Below the pieces are notes generated by a model. That model ran no database searches. It was not told the DNA's origin and worked only from the letters and a program-made list of their open reading frames with translations. Below, in pieces: positions 55,430 to 64,000 of a DNA stretch of 64,000 nt (within the stretch, counting starts at the first letter, position 1; each line of letters opens with the position of its first letter). The DNA lies in the NCBI GenBank assembly GCA_013368325.1, contig JAACJK010000059.1:248001-312000 (forward strand), read 5' to 3'. Made by a program: the position numbers and the translations under genes. The stretch comes from Ephemerocybe angulata. Taxonomy: Eukaryota; Basidiomycota; Agaricomycetes; Agaricales; Psathyrellaceae.

Positions 55430-56034
55430 AATTTCACATGAGGCGCGAGGATGGGCGTTCGAATTGACAGATGCGGAATAAACCCCAGACCTTCAGAACG
55501 GGCAACCATTCGGTCAGTAAGACGTCCATTTCGCTTGGTTATGGACTTACTGAACGGCCGACGAAAGGAGGGGAGTATGTTTCGTTTGCTGGGGGAAAGT
55601 GGATGTGATGTGAGAACCAATCGAGGCAGACGACGATAGCACGACAGTAGCAGCGGGTGAAGCACAAAAACACAGCGACAAAGAGTCGAGCCGTGGCGAA
55701 TGGGAGTCGACAGGGAGTCAAGACTCGCAGCGGGTACAAGGCGACAGGGAGTCGAGCCTCGTGCGGAGGGGAAGGGGAGGGGAAGGGGAGGGGAGGGGAT
55801 GAAATAGACAGGGCGGCGAAGTATGCTGGATCGAGGGGGAAGACGAAGGAGAGGGATGACTTACCATCGTCAAACGTGGCACGCCGTGCCACTCGGTCTT
55901 CCCACCCACCGTTCCAGACCAACGCTGAGCGACTCAGCGGGTCTGCCAGGTGGGCACCATGCGGCGATTGATCATTGGGTGGATGGTAAGTAGAGGCCGA
56001 TCGCGATTCGGATCTATCATTGATGTGATCTCCT
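55430..56034 (-). CDS. Gene B: fragmentary uncharacterised gene with hairpin-triplet intron
   Basis: Tentative. An open exon to 55865 reads L-V-W-N-G-G-W-E-D-R-V and ends T-F-D-D. A GTAAGT donor at 55864 and a CCCCCAG acceptor at 55589 give a 276-nt intron. The next exon starts in phase (A-N-E-T-Y-S-P-P-F-V-G-R). A further 60-nt intron with a CTGAC branch-like site follows. T-F-D-D-A is also found in gene C (V-T-F-D-D-A-R), so the two may share a domain. True ends unknown. Confidence 0.35.
55675..55757 (-). promoter_or_regulatory. Intronic hairpin triplet, gene B
   Basis: Copies at 55675-55691, 55707-55723 and 55741-55757 inside the intron 55864-55589. Loops TCTTT, TCCCT, TCCCT. Lower stems CACGG/CTGTG (one G-U), GAGT/ACTC and ACGAGG/CCTTGT (one G-U). 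Confidence 0.65.
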
Positions 56035-56132
56035 CGTGACTATCACAGCCACAATCAACGGACCTGATGCTGCATGCACAAGTCCCTTGTTCCCTCCCAC
56101 CGCGGCAATACCGCCTCTACAACACGCCCCGC

Positions 56133-57199
56133 TGATGAGAAGAATGCCTGTGTGCGCGGAAAACCGCACACACAAACACCAACACGCACAGACGCTCTTT
56201 CGATAGGCGCCGGCGGACTCGGGTGACAATTCAACTCAAAATCAATATATTTCGACCACCCACTCAACTCGAGATGGGTTTGAACGGGTCTACGCTAGCT
56301 CGGACTTGCTAGGGAGAGTCTACGCTTCGACTCGGCCTCTGAGATGACTTCGCTCAAGAGGAAAACTCGCGAACGAGTTTACGAACGCCGCAGGGACGAG
56401 GTTGGGACGAGGACAAACAAACCCCAAACAAAGGGGTTTTCGAACGCTCCGGGAAGCGTTCGGGTGATCGAAGAGGTAAATCAACGATCTAGCAGCTCAA
56501 TCCCAAGCTAATGGGAGAGCAGAGAGGGTTCTGGGGGTGAGGGAGGTCACACGAAGAAGGCCAAACAACTGGGGGGTACAATTAACTGGTATTCTACGTA
56601 CAAAGGCATCGGATAGTTATACAAATTGAAAAATCACATGAAACAAGAGGAAATGAGTCAAAGAATCCATCGGATAAGAAAAAAACGGGGCCCCGATGGG
56701 ACGATAGAAGCACGAAATGGGTCATGGGGTGGTGGTGAGGTGCCGTGGGGACGCGTAAGTGCCGACGGCCGGCAGGATTGATCGCGGCGCGGCGTTTGCC
56801 GCGCGGCATTGATCTCGTGCAACTCGAGTACGGGTTGAGCGCCGGGATGGTGCTGGAGGGGAAGGGAAGGTAATATACCATGGAAAGGCAAGATGGGAGG
56901 GTATGAGATGATGGAAGGACTCCCCAGGGTTGGTACAGACCCAGGAGGAGGGATGGTAGGTGCATTAGGGGATTTTACGAGCACACACACAAGCCTTTAT
57001 AAGGGCTGTGGGGGTGTTACTCAATGTATGCCCCCTTTGCTAGTATAGGTAGACATTAATAAATGTCCTCACCTCCTCCTGAGGCCTCTTCGACTGGTGA
57101 GGTATGTTTATACCTCTGAACAATTGCTCCGATACCTGGTGCGTGGAGTTTACACGCACCGGTGCGCGAAAATTACCATTTTCGTCACCGGGCGTATCA
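56133..57199. repeat. LTR3 left LTR
   Basis: 1,067 bp. Contains a TTTATAAG TATA-like box (about 56994) and an ATG at 57064 followed by 13 codons and a GTATGT donor, so transcripts could start and splice out of the LTR. Confidence 0.9.
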
Positions 57200-60100
57200 T
57201 CTCCCCCAAACAACAAATATCGACTGTCCGCAGTCGGCTGGTATGCAGGGAGCCTATCTCATCTCGTTTCTGACCCTCTAGTCGACGCTTCCACGACCGA
57301 AGTCTCCCGGGTTTGGTTCCCTTTGGTTTTCTTTACCCATTCTCTACTTCGAGTTTGGGTATCAACAGGCGCTCACTCAACAGCTTGTCAACGGCTGTTC
57401 AACGGCTGTCTATTTCGACGACACCTTACACCATGTTTCATGGCCGCACACCTGGGCGCTTGGATAATCCGCACCTCCGAAGTTCAACAGCAAGTCGCGC
57501 TGCTGATCTCCCAGAACCGGTGCACTGGCGCCTGTAGCACGACCCCACACGGGCACTTAGATGCTGTGCATCCACCTCGAGGTACGTCGAATACTCCACT
57601 TTGGTATCAACGACCCCACTAACCGGCTTTGTCGACGAAACGGTACGACTACGATAGCCTTGACATTCTCTGGAGCACGAACAGATCCGGTATCTGAGCG
57701 GTTTCTGACAAGTCCCTGCTGCCCGGCGTCTGTCGCACGCACAACCAGATAAGTTTCTCTCGGCTGTTTTTTTCGTGTCCTCCCACTTGATTTACTTAGC
57801 TCTACGTGGATCAGGTTTCCCAGAGGCTTCGTTGGGGGGCAAGGATGACAAGCGCCCTGGGCGCTTGTCACGATGTGACGATCCTCGTGATCGTATGGAT
57901 CGACGTGACGCGCAACTCGTAATCCGCGTCTTGATCCAAACCACCATCATCGACGCGGGCGCTTATCCGCGATCGCGACTGTCGAGTCTCTTCAGGTGCG
58001 TTAACAGCCGCACCCATCGCTGACTTGGTATATGCACAGGGGCACGTCTCATCGAAGATCAAAGACCGTTCACCAAGAGCTTCGTGCGGCACGTACGTGG
58101 TCGCACAAGGACCGTGCCATATGCTCTGACCGGTGAGTTTTCTTTCGTCGATCGCGATTCTCGACTTCTCGCTGACACTTGTTTCGATGTAGCGGACATC
58201 CGACGCCAACACCGAACAGCGCAGACGGTCTCGACTTCAAGGCACGTCTAATCCCCACGCCGATCGGGCCAACTCGACGATGCGAAGGCCCTTGACTGGG
58301 TTCAGAGGTTTGGCGATGCCAGGGAAGTGTGGGGAATGAGCAACGGGTGGAGGGACGCCCTGGGGAGACTATTCCCCGACTGGTACGTTGTTCTTTACTC
58401 CATTTCGTCGTCTACGCTCATCTTTCGACTTTCATCCGCCGAAAAACGTCTCGAATCGCGAAAATCTACGCGATATATCGGTCTATCTCCCCCAAACGAA
58501 AAACTTCGCCGTCCTCGGCGTCGTAATGGGGTCTCGATGGACACGGGGTACGCGTACCCTCGCCTTCAAGTCGGATTTTCGCCCCCGCAGTCTACTCTCG
58601 ACTGCAGAAGAACGGGCGACCTCAGCGGTTTACTCCGCTGAATACACTGGTCATTGAGGTGCGTTGCCTCCAGTCTCCTCGCTGTACGCTCAGCTGACGC
58701 TTCTCGCTTCATGCGAGTTCTCGAAGACTTTTCATCTAGACTTCGCGCAGTCTCTCGCGCAGCGCACTTCAGCGCGTTCTGAAAACTTTTCAGGAACGTT
58801 TTGGGTGCAAGGCTTCGCACCCAGACGTCTTGTACCACTCTGGTACGTCCCGCAGCCGGTTCAGTTCGCTAACCCGATGTTTCGCAAAGGTTTTCTTTGG
58901 AAGTTCGACGCGAACGGAGCGGTGCCCGACTTGGGTACAATTGACGCCCACCACAAACGACAACGAACGTGTACGAAGGCCGTGACAGGTGTAGCGGGCC
59001 CTCTGAGGTTTCGGACACTCACAGTGACTGCCTGGAGGTCGCGCATTGGGTACGAGACCTCAGACGATGGGTGAGGTGCAGAGGCTTGCGCGTAAAGTCT
59101 GCGCGGCGCGTTTCATAACTCCTCCGAGCCTTTTTCTGACTCGATTTATCCACAGATCTTCGCAAACGCTCATCGCGAGTTGATGCGAACGGTTCCCCAG
59201 GACGCTCCAAACGCTGAAGCCTGGGATACGACGGCGCACTGGCGCCTCTGGATGGTATGGCGAGTACCCGAGGCTCAACGGGCCTCATACGACTGTCGTG
59301 AGTCGCAGATTTAGATCTTCGCGCATAGCGCGATTCTCAAACGCTAGACGCAGATACGCGCGCGAAGGACGCTTCGGATGGACCGAGTAGGTCCGGTGCG
59401 AGGTTTGGTCGAGCTCCGGGAACATGGGGACGATCCGAGACGTTGGAGCGACGGGGGACTTGCCCGTGCGCTTCACTGCGCACCTCGGTACGTCTCGTCC
59501 TTGGATTTCCGAGGACTTCGCACTGCCCCATTATTCCTGTAGGAGTTCAGTAGGAATTCCAGTGAAATTCCAGTAAACTTTCTGAACTTCCACTGGAATT
59601 CCACTGAACTCTCCTGCCAAATTTTGAGTTCTGATTTTCCACCAGAGTTCAGTTCAGTTCAGGAGGAGTTCAGTATCAGCCAAAGCATGGTTCAGTAGGA
59701 GTTCAGTATACTGGAATTCCTCCTGGTCAACTGGAAAGTTCAGCAGGACAGTTCCTATAGAACAGTTCTACAGGACACCAGGAAGGCATGAGAAAAACAT
59801 GAAGGTGTTTTTACATAAATGGATAGCCATCATGATTTGATGCTGATATCATCAAAAACTTACATAATATTTCAAGAAATAGTGCCAAAAAATGCAAAAT
59901 ACTTTCTGAACATCGAGTTTTGAGATAAAAATAGACTATGTCCAGGTTATAAAATGGGCTAATTTCTGCAGTGGGCTGAGTTCTGAAACATGAGTGTGAG
60001 AACATTATGAAAGACACTGTCTACAACAGGAAAAATGATGAAAAAGACTTGTGGCAATGATTAGTTAGCCTGTATCAGAAGCATCAAATGAAATAAACAA

Positions 60101-62016
60101 ATAAAGCTTCATATTAATCTACCATCGGTCCAGCAAGAGTTCACTAGAAGTCCAGTAAAATATCAGTGGACTTCTACTGAACACCTACTGAACATACTGA
60201 ACTGAACTGAACATTTTGGATTCCTGTAGAAATTCCACCAGAAGTCCGGTGGAAGTTCAGTGAAAGTTCAGTGAACTTCCACCGGACTTTGTTTCATAAA
60301 ATCACTTTTGGTAAAAGTTCACTGGAATTCTACTGAAAGTTCACTAGTCCTACAGGAGTCCTACAGGAATCCTGGGGGAGTGTGAAGTACAGGGATTTCC
60401 CCCGATCTAACTTCAGGCGGTCTCGCAGGGCATCATAGGCTCGTACATAAGCCTACAACCGACGCCAGACGATGCTCGACGATCGCATGAACAGCAAATT
60501 CGCTTTCTCAGCCAGGGCATGCACACGCGACGATACTCGCCAAATACTCGCTTTCTGGTGCGTAAGTTTTGTCTTTATCTCGGCTGATCGCTTTTTCGAC
60601 CAGCAACTCGGTCTCGAAGGACTTCGATATTCAAGACCACACCATCGGCGCATCCGAAAACACTCCATCTCGCCAAATTTCGACTGCGGTGACACGCAAC
60701 TGTCGGATGGGATGGACGGAGGTGGAGTCCGATGTTCTGGACTCCGGCGGGGGATTCTGCGCGACTCTGCGCATCATGGTACGTTCCAAATTCGTCTCTC
60801 CGCCGTACTGACACTCTCCAAACCCGAGGTCTTCGATACGACACAACAGACGTGTCTCGAAGACCCCACCAGGTCCAGCGGTCAATGGAGGAAGCGATGT
60901 TCGCCCTCCTTCGGCTGTCCGCACACTCGCAAAGCCACACCTCGATCGTCGAGAGGCATCGGGCTCTGGGACTGGGTGCAGGGCCTTGCGAGTCGAACTA
61001 GGCTCGATTCCCGGAGCAATAATTGTGTAGAGACACACAATAGACTTCTTGCACTTTCTGGGATCTGGAATACGCAGCGCGATGCGCCTTTCGATGTGCA
61101 GCGCAAGGTACGTGCTCGGAACATGGTAAGACTCGAAGCGAGGCTCGAGGAGAACATGGTGACCGAGGTCGTCGCTTCCCCGAGCCTCTCTCTGGTTTCT
61201 TTGTCAGAGATTCGCGCCTTGCACTCGAAGGCGCTGCACCACGCTTCACACTTGATTCGGGTGAAGGATAGGCGACGACTCTCAAGTAGAAATGCCTTTT
61301 ACGACGGTTTCTTTTGGTACGGGGTATAACAATGACGGGGGTTAACTTCTCCGACCTCTCGCAAGGCGTCGAGTGTCAGCGGCGAGTCCGACGTGCGACT
61401 AGAGATGTTTCCCGGGTTCGTGCAACTCAAGCGTGAACCCCGGGACTTCACAAATCGTTCTGCACGAGCCCGGTAGGTCTTTTAACTGGACTCTAACTCC
61501 CGAGGGTTTCTCTCTGGGTAAACGCGAGCGCACGAGCTACGCGATGCCTTCTCCGGCCGCTCAGGACGTCTGAATGCGTTACGCGGGGGCGATCGGGACC
61601 TCGACTCTGAGTCCGATGAACGTCTTGTATCTCAGTGAGATCTCGGAAGCCCTTTCGGCTAATCGCTGCCCAAAGATACTGGGACAGCTGAGACTCGAGC
61701 ACGGGCTTAGATACTCGAGGATCGGAGGGGTAATTCAAACGCGAATATCAATACCGGCGCGCGCAACGGTCACGCCGGCGTTCAGGTGTTTCGGGTAACG
61801 GTTGCCCCAAATTCTAGGGGACTTTGTGAGCAACAGCTCGGGTGGGACTGGGGATGCGCAATGCACGTTCGCAAACGCGACGGACGGGTGCTCGGCGGCT
61901 CAATACAACTCTGTTGCACTTCTTTTTCTGAAGGCTGGGGATCTGAGTTCGGGACCTCGCGGTTTGCGGGATAACAGGGGATTAAGATTTATAACCCCCT
62001 CGCGGTGGGCTCCAGA
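57200..62016. other. LTR3 internal region
   Basis: Apart from the insertion at 59511-60392 I see no gene family here. Open frames are under 290 codons and without motifs. The base composition is even and GC-moderate, unlike the AT-rich insertion. Confidence 0.5.
59511..60392. mobile_element. Non-autonomous KDZ-family element (882 bp)
   Basis: Left end GAGGACTTCGCACTGCCCC and right end (inward) CTGTACTTCACACTCCCCC match the large KDZ element end for end. Perfect 8-bp target duplication GGATTTCC (59503-59510, 60393-60400). Both sides have dense GTTCAG/CTGAAC and GGAATTCC words; the middle (59780-60110) is AT-rich and non-coding. Confidence 0.85.
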
Positions 62017-63083
62017 TGATGAGAAGAATGCCTGTGTGCGCGGAAAACCGCACACACAAACACCAACACGCACAGACGCTCTTTCGATAGGCGCCGGCGG
62101 ACTCGGGTGACAATTCAACTCAAAATCAATATATTTCGACCACCCACTCAACTCGAGATGGGTTTGAACGGGTCTACGCTAGCTCGGACTTGCTAGGGAG
62201 AGTCTACGCTTCGACTCGGCCTCTGAGATGACTTCGCTCAAGAGGAAAACTCGCGAACGAGTTTACGAACGCCGCAGGGACGAGGTTGGGACGAGGACAA
62301 ACAAACCCCAAACAAAGGGGTTTTCGAACGCTCCGGGAAGCGTTCGGGTGATCGAAGAGGTAAATCAACGATCTAGCAGCTCAATCCCAAGCTAATGGGA
62401 GAGCAGAGAGGGTTCTGGGGGTGAGGGAGGTCACACGAAGAAGGCCAAACAACTGGGGGGTACAATTAACTGGTATTCTACGTACAAAGGCATCGGATAG
62501 TTATACAAATTGAAAAATCACATGAAACAAGAGGAAATGAGTCAAAGAATCCATCGGATAAGAAAAAAACGGGGCCCCGATGGGACGATAGAAGCACGAA
62601 ATGGGTCATGGGGTGGTGGTGAGGTGCCGTGGGGACGTGTAAGTGCCGACGGCCGGCAGGATTGATCGCGGCGCGGCGTTTGCCGCGCGGCATTGATCTC
62701 GTGCAACTCGAGTACGGGTTGAGCGCCGGGATGGTGCTGGAGGGGAAGGGAAGGTAATATACCATGGAAAGGCAAGATGGGAGGGTATGAGATGATGGAA
62801 GGACTCCCCAGGGTTGGTACAGACCCAGGAGGAGGGATGGTAGGTGCATTAGGGGATTTTACGAGCACACACACAAGCCTTTATAAGGGCTGTGGGGGTG
62901 TTACTCAATGTATGCCCCCTTTGCTAGTATAGGTAGACATTAATAAATGTCCTCACCTCCTCCTGAGGCCTCTTCGACTGGTGAGGTATGTTTATACCTC
63001 TGAACAATTGCTCCGATACCTGGTGCGTGGAGTTTACACGCACCGGTGCGCGAAAATTACCATTTTCGTCACCGGGCGTATCA
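62017..63083. repeat. LTR3 right LTR
   Basis: 1,067 bp, nearly identical to 56133-57199. Confidence 0.9.
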
Positions 63084-63186
63084 CCGCCCCACGGTTGCTC
63101 TCAGAGGACCAAGGTGAGTAATTTCTCCTTTAAGTTTGAACTTTCGAATACCCCCCTCCATCCCTTCTCCCATACTACCGCCTGGG

Positions 63187-63272
63187 ACTCGACTCTCTGT
63201 CGTCCCTATCTACCTTTAACGGACTTGACTCCCTGTCGTCCGCTTTACTCCTCGAGCTCGACTCCCTGTCGC
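63187..63272 (+). promoter_or_regulatory. Intronic hairpin triplet, gene C intron 1
   Basis: Copies at 63187-63203, 63223-63239 and 63256-63272. Loops TCTCT, TCCCT, TCCCT. Lower stems GGGA/TCCC, CGGA/TCCG and GAG/CTC; the second has a U-G in the upper stem. Confidence 0.7.
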
Positions 63273-63624
63273 TCGATTTACTCTCCTCTGATTCACGCTA
63301 ATACGCCCCGCCTTTTAGAAATAGGCGCAAGTTCGGACGGCTCCCCCACCCGCGAACGGCCTCTCCCTCCTCATCCTCCTCGTACCTCTCGACCCACGAT
63401 AAGTAGTGAGTCTTTTACCCCCTTCTTGCCGACGCTGGTACTTACCACAATATCGCCCTTCGTGCTTAGCTGCTCCTTATCCAGCCTATAAAGCTGCAGC
63501 GGTAATAGGCGTGGATCCTCAGGTGTATCCTAAGCCAACGGCATGGTGAGTCGTGTTTTACGCCGGACGCCCTATCCTCCTCCTTCTCCCCCACCCTTCT
63601 CCCCCCATCTTAACCTCTGATGTG

Positions 63625-63719
63625 ACTCGACTCCTTGTCGTCCATCATCTTTGCCTGCTGGGCTCGACTCTCTGTCGCCCGCTATGCATCTTCGCTCTCC
63701 AAGTTTGACTCCTTGTCAC
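63625..63719 (+). promoter_or_regulatory. Intronic hairpin triplet, gene C intron 3
   Basis: Copies at 63625-63641, 63662-63678 and 63703-63719. The third reads TGAC-TCCTT-GTCA: the first stem pair has changed from C-G to U-A on both sides. Its lower stem is CCAAG/CTTGG. A fourth, unpaired relic follows at about 63725-63740. Confidence 0.7.
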
Positions 63720-64000
63720 TTGGATCAATCTCCCTGTCGCCCTATATTCTTCTCCACTTTCTGACACTATTTGCCATCGCCACAGAGCTTCGAACCATGG
63801 AAAATCCCGGCCTCTGTGCCTCGCACTTTTCCCCTTAATGTCACCTTCGACGATGCTAGAAAGCCCACCCTACACGGAAACGAGGACGGGGGCATCGGTA
63901 CGCATGTGTTCTTTCCTCCTCATAGGTTATACTTACCCTTAGTCTCTAGCTGAACTGTATCGCGCCAAAGACATTATGGCATATGTGGTTTTGAAGGAGG

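Larger units (their letters stand above)
56133..63083. mobile_element. LTR3: LTR element with 1,067-bp LTRs and no recognisable gag-pol
   Basis: 6,951 bp in all. Terminal repeats 56133-57199 and 62017-63083 begin TGATGAGAAG and end GCGTATCA (TG...CA), have a constant offset of 5,884 (no indels) and one difference noticed (C 56754, T 62638). Flanks CCGC at 56129-56132 and 63084-63087 form a 4-bp target duplication. The inside (57200-62016, less an 890-bp insertion) gives only short frames without RT, protease or integrase motifs. This is the layout of a large non-autonomous (LARD-like) element. Confidence 0.85.
56074..64000 (+). pseudogene. Gene C: uncharacterised gene split by LTR3, continues past the window
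   Basis: Exon 1 is 56074-56132 plus 63088-63113 on either side of LTR3; then 63319-63405, 63485-63545, 63788-63897, and 63950 on to the window end. All junctions keep one frame if one CCGC copy is counted. It starts M-H-K-S-L-V-P-S; the visible protein is S/P/R-rich, then Y-K-A-A-A-V-I-G-V-D-P-Q and F-E-P-W-K-I-P-A-S-V-P, V-T-F-D-D-A-R. No domain recognised. Introns 1 and 3 (205 and 242 nt) carry hairpin triplets; intron 2 (79 nt) and intron 4 (52 nt) do not. Exon 1 is interrupted, so the allele should be impaired. Confidence 0.55.

Noticed and set aside
57104..61329. Open frames in the LTR3 interior (172 and 285 codons) as gag or pol
   Set aside because: No protease, RT, RNase H, integrase or zinc-knuckle motif could be found in any frame by eye.
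63725..63740. Fourth copy of the hairpin motif in gene C intron 3
   Set aside because: Only the CTCCCTGTCG half is kept and the stem cannot form, so I do not count it.

Overview
The window is nuclear DNA of an agaricomycete (mushroom-forming) fungus. Genes are dense and intron-rich, most introns are 49-62 nt with GT..AG ends, and the recognisable housekeeping genes are fungal (MAK16, FMP32/CCDC90-type, SUR2, CAF40). The NACHT proteins and the transposon families (Ty3/Gypsy, CACTA/Tnp2, KDZ with CxC5/CxC6 clusters, tyrosine-recombinase retroelements) are typical of Agaricomycetes.

Layout. 0.6-5 kb: two NACHT NTPase (NLR-like) genes, one broken. 5.4-13.6 kb: an ADF-H/coiled-coil/PH actin-type gene split by a young Ty3/Gypsy element (LTR1, 5818-11959). 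14.3-20.7 kb: a quiet housekeeping block (uncharacterised nuclear-type protein, FMP32, MAK16, SUR2, CAF40). 20.9-29.1 kb: a TA-flanked MITE and a decayed tyrosine-recombinase retroelement that has itself been hit by an LTR-like block and by a non-autonomous CACTA element. 29.2-46.7 kb: a decayed CACTA element (Tnp2 transposase, minus strand) split by a Ty3/Gypsy element (LTR2, 29444-36271, TSD GCTAT) and by an apparently intact 7.3 kb KDZ DNA transposon (36558-43882, 8-bp TSD) that carries a transposase gene and a 722-aa accessory gene. 47.8-48.0 kb: 57-bp tandem repeats. 49.1-64 kb: three uncharacterised genes (A and B on minus, C on plus). C is split by a third LTR element (LTR3, 1,067-bp LTRs, no recognisable gag-pol), which contains a non-autonomous relative of the KDZ transposon.

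The most unusual sign is in genes A, B and C. Their five longest introns (205-276 nt, against about 50-80 nt for the others) each carry three copies of a 17-nt motif, sense GCTCGACTCCCTGTCGC, spaced 32-44 nt. Every copy can fold into the same hairpin: conserved upper stem CGAC/GUCG, pyrimidine-rich 5-nt loop, 2-nt 5' bulge, and a lower stem whose sequence differs in each copy but stays paired. I know of no described element of this form.

Other strong observations: both coding LTR elements have a textbook -1 frameshift heptamer in the short gag/pol overlap (GGGAAAT and GGGTTTT); several host or transposon reading frames are restored exactly when one insertion and one target-site copy are removed; and nonsense codons in the old elements fit C-to-T decay. 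All intron calls are read by eye from splice signals and frame. Domain names rest on motif recognition without a search.
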